DNA of 64,000 nucleotides from Bemisia tabaci (GCF_918797505.1 NC_092799.1:29090597-29154596); one strand, 5' to 3'; counted from the stretch's first letter, positions 25,501 through 33,977 are shown. A program made the numbers and translations. Notes: generated by a model not told the origin, from the letters alone.

Positions 25501-28500
25501 ACACGAGAAGTCTATCAATGAGAATATTTTCAAAGAGTGGCAATTCTGTGGTAAATTGGTTCCACAGGCACAGAGTTTCTGAGGGAACCGGTTCGTCCCA
25601 GTCGAGCCCTTTAGTCCAGATGATTTTCATGAAAGTTTTACACCATAGACTAGTTGGGGCTAAAAAGCCGCACGGGTCATAAATTCGAGCTATGACTGAT
25701 AAAATTGTGCGTTTCGTGTTAGCAGGCATTATACTTTTAATTTTGTAGGATAAAGCATCCTTAGGTTTTATCCATCGTAGACCTAAAATGCCGAATGATA
25801 GATCATTAGGATCCGTGAAATCAAGAGGTTTTTCGAGGTCTTCCTGAGGTATTTTTGCCAAAATTTCAGGTGAATTGCTGACGATTTTTCGTAATGAGAA
25901 ATGACATAAGCCGCATAAATCGATTAATTCTTGAAAAAGACACTCAGCTGTGTTCACGGTTTTCACGGAGGTTACGATGTCATCAACCAGAATATTTTTG
26001 CGCAGTACTGGCGCTGCCAATGGAAATTTATGACCTTCATCTGTCACCAATTGATGTATTGAGCGGACCGCTAAAAATGATGAGCTGGTGAATCCGAAAG
26101 TTACTGTTGTGAGTTGATACACAGTTATCGGTTCATTTTCTGATTCGCGCCAAAAAATTAATTGATAATTTCTATCAGATTCATCCATGTTAATTTGTCT
26201 GTACATTTGGCGTATATCACAAACTAATACGATTGGATGAAATCTAAAACGGGCGACTACATCAACAAGCTCATTTTGCAGTTTAGGGTCACACAAAAGT
26301 TGAGAATTCAAGGATTCTCCGTTGTCAGTTTTCATACTGGCATCCATGACTACGCGACACTTAGTGGTACTGCTGGAATCCTTAAGTACAGGATGATGAG
26401 GTAAAAAATAATTAGGCTGCGAAAAATCAAAATTATTCAATGTGGCAACCTTTTTCATGTGCCCAAGTTGCTCGTACTCTCTCATGTACTCCGTATAAAG
26501 AGCTTTGAGCTTTGGATTTGAGGCGAGCTTTTTCTCTAAGGCGTGAAATCTCCTTAAAGCCTGAGGGTGCGATTTACCCAAATTAGGACTTCCATTTTTG
26601 AATGGCAGGCGCACACTATAACGACCATTTTCCAGCCTGGTGTGCGTTTCTTGATAGTGTTTTTCACACGCGAGCTCTGCAGGGCTCAATTTTTGAGCTT
26701 GAGGTGGTTCTTCTGACCGCCAAAAGCGCTCCATAGTTTCCTGAATAGAAGGAACAGTGCTTGTTAACAAAGAGATCGATGAGTCATGACTTTGATCAAG
26801 AGTTGGACCAAAAAGCGCGTCTCCGAAGACAGTAGGCAAGGCCATTGGCATGTTAGGGCCAAGAGAAATCGGTGTCCCAGAAATTAGGGTTGGCATTAAA
26901 TCAGCGCCAAACAGAATGTCGATTGGGCCTTTGACGTAAAACTCAGGATCCGCCAATTTGAAATTGCGCGCGTAAGTACGCAGCTCACTGGAAACAGGGT
27001 GCGACGGAAGTGGAGCTGTAATAGCATCAAGAACATCTACGGAGTGATTCTGTGTCACAAGAATGTTTTCAGATGTTAAGACATTTATTTTGGTGCTCCC
27101 GCGTACATTCACTGGTACCTCTGAAATGCCGCTCAAAGGAGAGTTTTTAGGATAGCATTTGAGATGTAGCTTTTGAGAAAGTTGCGCTGTGATTATCGTT
27201 CTTTGAGCACCGGAGTCCAGAATTCCGCGGACCATGATACTACGATTCGAATGGCCTGAAATTCGAGCCTTAACCGTGGCTAGTAGCACAGTAGTACGAG
27301 CAGGGATCGCGTCTGCAACGGTTGTTGCTACAACTGTTGCTGGTTTAGTGGAATCATCGTTTTTGGCATCTGAACTTTCAGTATGGAGCAATGTATTATG
27401 AGCTTTAAGGCACACTCGACAAGTCCATGTAGAATTGCACTGGTCGACGGGGTGCGAACGCAGACAATTTTTGCAGAGTCTGTGCTGCTGCGCTATTGAA
27501 GAGCGCTCTCGGACCGATTTTTGTAAAAACGCTTCACATTTGAAAACTGGATGAGGTTCTTTACAAAGTGGGCATGGATCGGTCCAATTGTTTGATTTAG
27601 ATGAGTTGTTTGGTTTTTTCAAACTACTCTTTTTATTAGATTTTTTCTGATTTCGTTCATTCGAGTCAGAATTTGCTCCAGTTCCTACTAGAGCTCGAGC
27701 ATTTTTCTGTTGAGCCTTGGGTTTCGGATTTGAGGAAGAAAGTTCTTCAACCAGAAGAGTTTCCTTTTCAAGAAAATTAATAAGTTCATCAATTTTAGGA
27801 AACTTGGCATCCTTGCCTCGATAATCTTCAAATCGCTTTTTGAAATAGTGATTCATTTTGCGTAATAACGCCGCAACGAGGAGATGAGGATTTTCTTCTT
27901 TGTACCCTAGACCTTCAAGCGCTTGAGTATGCTCGCGGTATTGCGTAAGAAAGGTTGGAATATGCTCTGTTTTGGAAATTTCAGGCAAATCCAAAAGTCC
28001 ATGTAAGTGATGGACAACGTGACGTCTCTCGCACTGGTACCTTTTACACAAGAGGTCATAAGCAACATCGTAATTTTGTTCTGTGATGTTAAGTCCTTTT
28101 ACAAGATCAAGGGCTTCACCGCGAAGTGAGCTTAAGAGGTACTGGAATTTTTGAACTGATGATAATTCCGGCAGAGAGTGCACTGTGACGTTAAAAACGT
28201 TGAAGAATGAGCTCCAGGTCTCAATTTTTCCTGAGAATTGAGGCAACTCCATTTTTGGAAGTCGTACTGACGCTGCTGATTTTTGAGATGATAAAGAACG
28301 TGTTGAATTTGGGTTTTCATTATGCGAGCTTTTTAGAGAGTTGAACTTGGCTTTCACTTCGTAAAAGAGCTCCTCAAATTGTTCCATCTCAGATTTTAAG
28401 TCAGTTCTCTTCTGCTCCGACATGTGAGAAGAGAGACGGACGAGTTCGGAAAAATTTTCCTCGTGTTCCTTCCACAGACTTTCAAGATGCTCACAGCGAG

Positions 28501-31500
28501 CAAGAAAAATTCCGCGTTTTTCCGGCAAATTTTCTGATAGTGCATTTGTGTCTTGTACACGTTTGAAAAGCAATGAGTTCCTACTGAGAATCTCGTTTAC
28601 TCTAGAGAGTTGCTCTTCCTGCACTTTTGCCTTTCTTGGAGCCATATTTGAAAGAAGGAGACACGTTTTTGATGCTTATTTTTGAGAGCAGTGGACTGTA
28701 TTTTTAAACTGAAAATTTTGCAAGTTCAAATCCGGCTCGGAGGACCAATGAAAGTTTAATGTAATTCTTCTAAAAAGATTAGCCGAAAGGGTCGTCCACG
28801 GCACCCGGACCGTAGGCAATCGTGACCGGTCACGAGTAGCGCGATGGAAGCTAATTAAAGAGAGAGACTAACATTTACTTTATTGAAATTTGGAAGAATT
28901 CATCCGCGGCACCCGGACCGCAGGCAATCGTGTCCGGACACGAGTAACGCGAATGAATTTAGAGACCGAAAGGAATTATTTATTGGCAGAAGGCCGGAAT
29001 TTGGTATGATATTATTATTATTGGAAAAGATAGAGTAAAGAAGAGGAATTTTGACTACATACTCACTTGATTGAATGAAAAGGCGTAACTGCTTTAGGAA
29101 GAAAGTTTAAGGCGCATGAAAGACATATGCGGGGCGAGTGTGCATACCCAAAGACTCTACCATAGGGTGGTAGGTGAAGCATAATTTAGATACGGCACAC
29201 GGGCCAACCCGTCAAACTTGATTTGAAAAGGAATTACGCGGACGCGTGGATTGAGTCGAGAAGACTTGCGACGGAAGGCGCCGGTGAGTATTATAATTTA
29301 GGATTTATGGAGAGAAGTAATCAAAGATGAATTTTACATATTGAAACAGACAAAATAATAAATAAAAGAATTGAAATATCTAAAGGAAAGCCGGAGGGGC
29401 GAATAAAGAGCCCGCAGCGCGATCGGGCGGGCCGCGGCGGAACTAAGCGCGCGGCGCGACATGAGAAGCGGGCGGCTTGCCTAGCTGACGGAATGAAGGC
29501 TAAATATTGGTGACGCTAGCGGCGCCAACATATATTTATTTAACTATTTCTTCGACTGATTTTTATTTTATTTTTACACAGAAAAACGATATAGTGCTGA
29601 GCACTTACTGCTTAGATCAAATGGAGCCAGCTGATATGACAGTACTGCTGAGACCTGCAGTCTGTAGGGCTGGACCCTTAAGTTTTAGGCTCAGCGCTAC
29701 TGCCATATACTAGCTGGATCCACTTGATCTAAACAGTTAGCGCTCAGCACTATATCGTTTTTCCGTGTAGCTATTGTTCATTTAAGAGTAGAATCAATCA
29801 TTTTTGTTACTGAGCACTGGTGTAATTGCAACTTCTAGGATGGCATTTAGGATCGGCGAGTTAGTTTTGAACAATACAATCGACGAGAGAGCCACACCGA
29901 AGATTTATCGGCCCGCAAAAATCGCTGTGCACCCGAGATTCGGCGATGATACAACGGAGGGCTTCGACATCGCAGTTATCACCCTGGATTCCGAGGTACA
30001 ATTTACAGGTAATGGACTGTTTCAGTCCTACTTCATCGACGGGCATATAGGCATAGGCGGATCCGGCAACTTGGCAACATCGGATCACTCCCATTTAAAC
30101 CTATGCTAAATAATCGATTCTTGTCGGAGCACCTGGTCCCTCCAAAAATCGATGAATTTCCATAGGCCTAAATGGAGAAAAGACAACGTTACCAATGGAG
30201 ATGTTGCATGTGTGAGGAATTTACGATTTGACTATTGATTCTTACGTAAAAGTTCACGAGAAACACGATGGTGCCACTGGTTTTCTCTGAAAGCAACTCC
30301 CAGGTTCAAGAAAAGCGCTCCAAGTTGAGGCCAAAATGGAGGGGATATCCCACGCTATCCTGAGAGTCCACGTCTACATCAAGACAAACTCTCCATGCAA
30401 AGATAGGGAGCAAATACATTGACAGGGCTGCCACTTTATTTGGAGACTCTAAAACTGAAAACACGGCAACCCTGCTAATGTATTTGCTCCCTATCTTTGC
30501 ATGGAGAGTCTGTATTGATGTAGAGGTGGACTCTCAGGATAGCGTGGGATATCCCCTCCATTTTGGCCTCAACTTGAGAGCTTTTTTTGAGCTTGGGAGT
30601 TGATTTCAGAGAAAACCAGTGGCATCGTGTTTCTCGCGAACTTTTACATAAGAATCAACAGTCAAATCCCAAAATCTTCACACATGCAACATGTCCATTA
30701 CAAACTCATGATGATCCAGGCAAAATGACAAAAATACCTTTCTACTTGCAACTTTTGGCCTCTATATGGACGGAGTTAAACAGAAAGGAACCAAGCCACA
30801 TCGAGATCGAACCGAGAAAAAGAGGCTTAAAGTTTAGCTCCTGCACAAGACTCAATGTAAAAGATAAACTTCAAGTTCAATTTCTGCAAAATTTGCTCCA
30901 ACAAAAACTTTGAATTTTCGGCGATAGATAGTAGAGCAGTGGTTGAGTTCAAAACCACTCATAACTCAATTTTTTTCCAATATGTGGGTTGGTTCCTTTC
31001 TGCTTAACTCAGTCCATATAGACCCCGTTAAACAGAAAGGAACCAAGCCACCATCAGCTTTTGCTAAAAATTGGGCCTTTTGATTTTTTACATGAAAACC
31101 ATTGTGCGGGTTTTCGTGCAAATTTCAGTGAATTTTCTCCATAGTGCGAAGCGAATGCCTTACAATTTTCAAGGGAATCCGCACAAACGTTCTCTTATAA
31201 AAAATTAAATTGCCCAGTTAAATTTGGCAGTAGCTACTGCGGCTCGCTTCCTTTCTGCTTACCGCGGTCCATGTGATCGGTTGATAAGTCGGGTGACAGA
31301 ATGAATAGAACAATAAATAAGTACCGATGAAGAAAACCTGCATGAAATTATTGGAGCTTGCGTATTGCGTTAGTCTCGACTGAAACATGAGCGCAACAAC
31401 CACGGTCATGGTAACATGACCAGATGCATATCTTACAAATTATATTTAATTCTTTGGAAAGGAAGAAATTAGTTCCAAAAATAATTAAGGACGTGCGGCG

Positions 31501-33977
31501 CATCGGTCAGAAATTCAGTTCGTATAATAACGTAGCAAGGAATACTCCCAGGAACCATGAAATCTCCCGAATATTCTGGACCAATCATTAATTAATTTTA
31601 TAAAAACTACTTAAGTCTGTGACATATTCTCCAGCAATACTGACAAAGATTTCCCTTTGAAAGGGGAAAATATTTTTCTCAAAAAAACCTAACCGCCAAT
31701 TCGCATTTCTTCCTCTTTCCTCGTTGTATTTTAGGTAAATCTTCTGAAACAAACACCATCCGATTTTAAATTGCAAGCTTATCGCTCATTCATTTCTCTA
31801 ACTTCCGGGCTTTAGAACGGTTCGATTAGCACAATTCATACTGTTTTTCTCAACTTTTTACTTTTGTTTAAGTTTTTTTCAGAACTACCATTTCAATTGC
31901 TCTAAAAATCTATATACTTACTTTCAGTATTAATTTCAAAGATATTTTTAGTAGAAACTGCACTGTTGCCCATTCTGATGCTATAATCATCTGGAAAGAT
32001 TTTGCGAGTTCAAAAATTAATTAATGTAAGGCAATGTTGAAATCAACTTTATTCATATAGTGACAAGTTTAAAATTGAGTAATGTCCAAAATTTCAGTAC
32101 ATTACTATTGTTTCTCTAAAATCTCAATCATAATGTGATTATTTCAGATAAAATTAATATTTCTGAATGTATCACTGTTTTAAATGTTATTATAATGACT
32201 CACACTTGAATGTAGAAGTCTGGAAAAATCATTTGCCTGTTTCAGTTTATCCACTCTCGATTAATTTTTGTTATCTTCGCATGATCCAATTTATGAATTG
32301 ATAGATCTCATCAGACCCATTTGTCTTCCCACCAGAGATTTTTTCTTCAAGGATGACTTTGAAGGAGAAACGGTAACCGTCGTCGGTTGGGGCAAACGGC
32401 AAGATAAAAGTAAGTATTCGTATAATTGCATTCAACGGATTTTAAAATTTGCCTCTTTTAAAATTTTGGCGGATTTACTTAGAGTTTTAAAAATTCATAA
32501 AGTCTTAGAACCTAAAGACCTTGAAACCCTAAGAGGATAAGTTTCTCGAAAATTTAACACTTTAATTTACCGAAACTTGAAAAATCCTAAAATCAGAGCA
32601 CCAAAATGCCAATAAAATAAAGGAAAACTTGAAAGAAAGGAAGAAAGAAAGAAAGAAAATTCTACCGCATGGTAACACTTTTGAATTTGAGTAAAAGTTT
32701 GTGTAAATTTATATTACGCTTTTCCTTCCTTGTTTAAGCCCTCCCTCATCACCTCCTCAAGAGGCGGAACTGACCAAGGTATGGCCACGAGTACGGCCCT
32801 CTGTTGTGCAACTGAAATTAATTGGACTGCATTTTGCATTAGGGACTACAGTTTCTGGCCTATCTGTAAAAATACGTATGCATGGGGAAACCAACGATAC
32901 ATACGTTGTTTCTAAACTGAGTTTGGATTTTTAGTTCCAAATTGCAAAATGTGGTCCAATTGGAGCAACTGCCCTCTAAAATCCGTGATTCGATTTTCAG
33001 GGGGTGCCCCTAGCTCCAATCAGCTGATGCAAGTGCAGCTTCCCATACTGAGCTCAGTGGAGTGCCTTACATTGCTGCAACGCATTCAAATTAAGTTTTC
33101 CCCTGATGGCTTCTGTGCGTATTCAGAGAATAAAGATGCTTGTCAGGTGAGTCCTAGTTTTTTCCGTTTTAAAATGACATTTTTTTCCGAAGCAAGCATC
33201 CAACTAAAAATGGGAGCTGTGCCAGCTCCCGTAAAATCTCTAGCTTAACAAATTTCAAAGGTGGTTAGGTGTCCTAGAGCGCCCTAGTGCGGTATGAAAG
33301 GAACTTGCTCATTTATATTTGAGCCTTTCTCAAAGGTGCGTACAAAGAAGCACGGGTTCTTGACATACGTCTTTCCGGCGTAGCACAAAAGCGGTAGAGC
33401 TTTCTACTTAGGTTGATCAAGTATTTCACGTAGGGGATGTAAAGTACCCGAGTCATCCCAAAAGTGCACGGAAAAATTATGATTATAGTATAGGTAACCA
33501 GACTTTATGGTATACGTATAACTACAAGTTTACCTGATTTTAAATAAATGTTATAGATTCTAAGATCTTGATTTTCGCACCAGTATAACTCAATTTAGAG
33601 TTTCTTGATTCTTTCAATTCTTGTGCGCGTTCGCATATTATGCGTACATATAAAATCAGTGCAATATCAACGTGAACAAAGATTATTTTTTTCTGATCAA
33701 GTTATCATGTTACAACTCACTATAATGCCAAAATGAAATAAGTGTTTATAAGCATAGTGACGTAATAATGAGCCGCATTATCAGGACCATTACCTAATAA
33801 TTCATGGTCATTTCTTTTCAGGGTGACAGCGGTGGCCCGACAATGTTGTACAGAGATGGAAAATGGTATTTGTACGGAGTGGTATCTTATGGGCGTGGTT
33901 GTGCTCGAAAAGAGGCGCCTGGTGTGTACAACAAAGTCCACACCCATCTGAAATTTATTGTTGATTCGTTGGGCTAA
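13406..33977 (+). CDS. SP1: secreted trypsin-like serine protease (8 exons, 320 aa)
   Basis: An S1A serine protease made as a secreted zymogen. Exons: 13406-13431, 14437-14519, 18050-18151, 18731-18905, 29839-30008, 32305-32409, 33001-33146 and 33822-33977; together 963 nt with no internal stop. The signal peptide is [24 protein letters not shown]. A short propeptide with one cysteine (C52) ends at R61, followed by [10 protein letters not shown]. Catalytic residues: H108 in LVTAAHCF, D172 in EGFDIAV and S272 in GDSGGP. The aspartate in KDACQ six residues before the serine predicts cleavage after Arg or Lys. There is no clip domain. The cysteine before IVGG probably bonds the propeptide to the C in RPICLP. 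Oddities: intron 4 is 10.9 kb and carries an antisense BEL element; the exon-4 donor GTTTGT is weak, but it is the only one in the required phase. The long exon-4 tail (NQNFDTEG) differs from SP2 and SP3. Confidence 0.87.
13432..14436. other. SP1 intron 1
   Basis: This is the intron between the micro first exon and the signal-peptide exon. I see only low-complexity T and A runs (for example near 13908) and no element with definable ends. Confidence 0.5.
15021..15574. repeat. 554-bp inverted-repeat MITE, copy 1 (SP1 intron 2)
   Basis: It begins AATGGACCACTAGACAAGGT and ends with the inverted ACCTTGTCTAGTGGTCCATT. The arms stay paired for roughly 75 bp. A copy of exactly the same length is at 41432-41985, and a diverged, interrupted one at 18939-19845. 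If the element is taken to start at ATGG, this copy is flanked by TA on both sides, suggesting a Tc1/mariner-like TA target; copy 2 does not keep this. There is no ORF. Confidence 0.82.
15575..16293. other. SP1 intron 2, nothing recognised
   Basis: AT-rich intron sequence with a poly-G run near 16100. I found no supported feature before the hAT copy at 16302. Confidence 0.45.
16302..17307 (+). mobile_element. hAT-type MITE, family 1, copy 3 (SP1 intron 2)
   Basis: The 1006-bp copy is flanked by an exact 8-bp duplication CAAATATG (16294-16301 and 17308-17315). The left terminus reads CCGGGCCGGATTTACC, with one change from CAGGG. The interior carries two 79-bp units. A later element (16789-16997) is nested in it; without that insert the copy is about 795 bp, similar to copy 5. 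Confidence 0.93.
16789..16997. mobile_element. CACxG-terminated foldback MITE nested in a hAT copy
   Basis: This 209-bp palindromic element begins CACCGAAAAAAATTGTATGC and ends GCATACTATTTCTTTCAGTG. Its arms share ACACCTAGGATGTCAAAAAT-type sequence. It is flanked by TG on both sides. The uninterrupted sequence in the sister hAT copies (TTACATGCCGACC) shows only one TG there, so the target duplication is 2 bp. CACTG-like ends with 2-bp duplications suggest the CMC (CACTA/Mirage) group. There is no ORF. Confidence 0.85.
17316..18049. other. End of SP1 intron 2
   Basis: No element ends or exons are supported here. The last 20 bp form the strong polypyrimidine tract of the acceptor at 18048-18049. 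Confidence 0.45.
18261..18525. repeat. TCGACGGTGAAA foldback family, copy 1
   Basis: A diverged copy in SP1 intron 3. It starts TTCGACTGTGAAACTCCC, has TTTTTTTGAAGGAGAAAAA inside, and ends with AAACCGAGATAC then a TTTACCATCGATTT segment. It shares order and length with the copies at 35897, 54537 and 57000, which have clearer TCACCGTCGAT/ATCGACGGTGA ends. A poly-T run of about 25 follows. Confidence 0.65.
19053..19202 (+). pseudogene. LINE ORF2 C-terminal fragment
   Basis: Fifty codons read [19 protein letters not shown] and continue to a stop. The HxLxxCPLY...R motif is the typical last part of ORF2 in several non-LTR clades. A 3' UTR follows, with GGTGTAAATGGCCTTAGATG and AAAGCACCGCTTTAAAATAA, and then a TACT-rich tail to about 19350. 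This is a 5'-truncated insertion; the clade cannot be fixed from so little. Confidence 0.72.
19344..19510 (+). repeat. TTAC/CTTA and TAC microsatellites
   Basis: An ACTT array of about 75 bp (19365-19440) is followed by a TAC array of about 50 bp (19450-19500). They directly follow the LINE fragment and probably grew from its simple-sequence tail. Confidence 0.9.
20588..22178. repeat. Large foldback element with tandem loop, split by hAT copy 4
   Basis: Inverted arms of about 190 bp lie at about 20588-20790 and 21985-22178. They share GAATTGTGTTTTGATGCTTG, TAGCTAAAAATATTAA and ACCCTTG...CATCTTG-type blocks. The loop has two to three diverged tandem units built from GAGAGAAA...TTCTCTC and CAACTAGTTGGTGC-like palindromes. 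The hAT copy at 20827-21741 landed in this loop later. Confidence 0.75.
20827..21741 (+). mobile_element. hAT-type MITE, family 1, copy 4 (SP1 intron 4)
   Basis: The 915-bp copy has an exact 8-bp duplication CTCTCCTC (20819-20826 and 21742-21749). Three 79-bp units lie at about 21187-21402. It is inserted within the loop of the foldback element at 20588-22178. Confidence 0.93.
22562..23897 (-). repeat. BEL 3' LTR (carries a nested hAT MITE)
   Basis: The left LTR is 1336 bp because a 546-bp hAT MITE (22982-23527) plus its 8-bp duplication are inserted in it. The remaining 782 bp are nearly identical to the right LTR. In element orientation it starts TGTTGGCGCCGCTAGCG. Confidence 0.93.
22982..23527. 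mobile_element. hAT-type MITE filled with TATCGATA motifs
   Basis: It begins TAGGGATGTCGATAC, ends GTATCGACATCCCTA, and is flanked by an exact 8-bp duplication CATAGGGT (22974-22981 and 23528-23535). The sister LTR shows the empty site with one CATAGGGT. The outer 140 bp on each side hold more than a dozen variants of TATCGATAC. The middle 250 bp do not. Repeated subterminal motifs are where hAT transposases bind, so this array is probably the transposase recognition region. Confidence 0.92.
24047..24619 (-). pseudogene. BEL integrase fragment beyond an in-frame TGA
   Basis: This continues in the same frame as the 24620-28645 ORF, directly after its stop. It opens with [11 protein letters not shown], so the TGA replaces an expected Arg codon (one CpG-type change would explain it). 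It contains the HHCC zinc-binding region ([10 protein letters not shown], then CLLKCIPC) and two of the three catalytic acids, in TGMDFGGP and [12 protein letters not shown]. It stops at about residue 190, before the catalytic glutamate and the C-terminal domain, so the integrase cannot be active. Confidence 0.88.
24620..28645 (-). CDS. BEL/Pao Gag-Pol polyprotein (gag, protease, RT, RNase H)
   Basis: A 1341-codon ORF starts at the ATG at 28645, about 100 bp inside the 5' LTR. Regions: a coiled-coil-like gag start; a DUF1759-type segment near residue 130 ([20 protein letters not shown]); CCHC-like knuckles near 355-415 ([26 protein letters not shown]); an aspartic protease with [12 protein letters not shown] near 477; an RT with [10 protein letters not shown] and the catalytic LVDDIVTS near 887; and RNase H with [14 protein letters not shown] near 1062. 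It ends at a TGA just before the integrase zinc domain. Long open frame and matching LTRs show recent activity, but the product cannot complete integration. Other frames across this interval are shadows. Confidence 0.93.
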   Translation of the reverse strand: MAPRKAKVQEEQLSRVNEILSRNSLLFKRVQDTNALSENLPEKRGIFLARCEHLESLWKEHEENFSELVRLSSHMSEQKRTDLKSEMEQFEELFYEVKAKFNSLKSSHNENPNSTRSLSSQKSAASVRLPKMELPQFSGKIETWSSFFNVFNVTVHSLPELSSVQKFQYLLSSLRGEALDLVKGLNITEQNYDVAYDLLCKRYQCERRHVVHHLHGLLDLPEISKTEHIPTFLTQYREHTQALEGLGYKEENPHLLVAALLRKMNHYFKKRFEDYRGKDAKFPKIDELINFLEKETLLVEELSSSNPKPKAQQKNARALVGTGANSDSNERNQKKSNKKSSLKKPNNSSKSNNWTDPCPLCKEPHPVFKCEAFLQKSVRERSSIAQQHRLCKNCLRSHPVDQCNSTWTCRVCLKAHNTLLHTESSDAKNDDSTKPATVVATTVADAIPARTTVLLATVKARISGHSNRSIMVRGILDSGAQRTIITAQLSQKLHLKCYPKNSPLSGISEVPVNVRGSTKINVLTSENILVTQNHSVDVLDAITAPLPSHPVSSELRTYARNFKLADPEFYVKGPIDILFGADLMPTLISGTPISLGPNMPMALPTVFGDALFGPTLDQSHDSSISLLTSTVPSIQETMERFWRSEEPPQAQKLSPAELACEKHYQETHTRLENGRYSVRLPFKNGSPNLGKSHPQALRRFHALEKKLASNPKLKALYTEYMREYEQLGHMKKVATLNNFDFSQPNYFLPHHPVLKDSSSTTKCRVVMDASMKTDNGESLNSQLLCDPKLQNELVDVVARFRFHPIVLVCDIRQMYRQINMDESDRNYQLIFWRESENEPITVYQLTTVTFGFTSSSFLAVRSIHQLVTDEGHKFPLAAPVLRKNILVDDIVTSVKTVNTAECLFQELIDLCGLCHFSLRKIVSNSPEILAKIPQEDLEKPLDFTDPNDLSFGILGLRWIKPKDALSYKIKSIMPANTKRTILSVIARIYDPCGFLAPTSLWCKTFMKIIWTKGLDWDEPVPSETLCLWNQFTTELPLFENILIDRLLVSKNCTSIELCGFCDGSEKGFAAVIYIRSNTDSKVRLFMAKNRVSPLKTLSIPRLELNGAHLLSKLLAYAKSILAEDFEIAETHAFTDSTVALGWIQTPAYRLKTYEGNRVAEIQENVSPESWRHVPSEENAADCASRGLLPAELMNAEMWWSGPKWLSGPKSEWPVSIKNPTKREDEFIKGAMKPESATSLHLKEQPTTWDLFQRFSWWPSLKRVMAYILRFVNNIRARKIDSSLSNLHGPLSLEEIAAAQNKICTLVQKEAFAEDLKNLRKGKECSDQIQRLCPFLDTQGLM
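28724..28747 (-). other. BEL primer-binding site, tRNA-Tyr-like
   Basis: One base inside the 5' LTR, the + strand reads GTTCAAATCCGGCTCGGAGG then ACCA. This is the T-arm and acceptor end of a tRNA closely resembling tRNA-Tyr. The element strand is its complement, starting TGGTCCTCCGAGCC. The match to tRNA-Tyr is from memory, and one acceptor position appears to differ. Confidence 0.7.
28749..29530 (-). repeat. BEL 5' LTR
   Basis: The 782-bp intact LTR is the promoter-bearing copy of the element. On the + strand it contains two similar segments (CGGCACCCGGACCGTAGGCA and CGGCACCCGGACCGCAGGCA) about 120 bp apart, an internal duplication present in both LTRs. Confidence 0.93.
29577..29767. mobile_element. 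CACxG-terminated foldback MITE
   Basis: A 191-bp near-perfect palindrome begins CACAGAAAAACGATATAGTG and ends CACTATATCGTTTTTCCGTG, with TA on both flanks. It lies between the BEL element and SP1 exon 5. Its ends and 2-bp flanks match the group at 16789, 42996 and 50537, although TA alone would also fit Tc1/mariner. Confidence 0.8.
30183..30702. repeat. Long foldback element in SP1 intron 5
   Basis: Arms of about 240 bp pair almost throughout. They share AGTTGAGGCCAAAATGGAGG, CCACGCTATCCTGAGAGTCC, GCAAAGATAGGGAGCAAATA and AACCAGTGG blocks. The loop is about 50 bp. A short ORF across the right arm (30587 on) is by-product sequence. Confidence 0.85.
30763..31273. repeat. Two adjacent foldbacks of one MITE family
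   Basis: Units at about 30763-31020 and 31018-31273 each start TATGGACxGxGTTAAACAG or its variant and end with the inverted CTGCTTAACxCxGTCCATA. All four arms contain the block AAAGGAACCAAGCCAC or its complement. The two share the junction around 31018-31021, as if one inserted at the end of the other. Confidence 0.8.
31280..32209. other. SP1 intron 5, unassigned
   Basis: AT-rich intron. I see no element with two definable ends. The last 95 bp (32210-32304) are conserved with the SP2 and SP3 introns at the same place (see findings). Confidence 0.45.
32820..32961. repeat. TTGGACTGCATTTTGCAA foldback family, copy 1
   Basis: This 142-bp palindrome in SP1 intron 6 has ends AATTGGACTGCATTTTGC and GCAAAATGTGGTCCAATT, and a loop with CATGGGGAAACCAACGATAC then ATACGTTGTTT. 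Further copies are at 38693, 51373, 52652, 58953 and 59773. Confidence 0.85.
33147..33821. other. SP1 intron 7
   Basis: No element ends or coding signal are recognised. The GT-AG borders join GCTTGTCAG to GGTGACAGCGG, placing the intron one residue before the catalytic GDSGGP. Confidence 0.5.

Larger units (their letters stand above)
22562..29530 (-). mobile_element. BEL/Pao LTR retrotransposon, antisense in SP1 intron 4
   Basis: This full-length but defective element is flanked by a 5-bp duplication TATAT (22557-22561 and 29531-29535). The LTRs run 22562-23897 and 28749-29530, with TG...CA ends. Apart from a 546-bp insertion in the left one, they differ at about seven positions in 782 bp, so the insertion is recent. 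The primer-binding site (28724-28747) follows the 5' LTR. A GGGGGCCGG polypurine tract precedes the 3' LTR (23898-23910). The order gag, zinc knuckles, protease, RT, RNase H, integrase is that of the BEL/Pao (Semotivirus-like) group. One stop and a truncated integrase make it non-autonomous. Confidence 0.93.

Noticed and set aside
30587..30913. 108-codon ORF
   Set aside because: It runs through the right arm of a foldback and into a second palindromic MITE.
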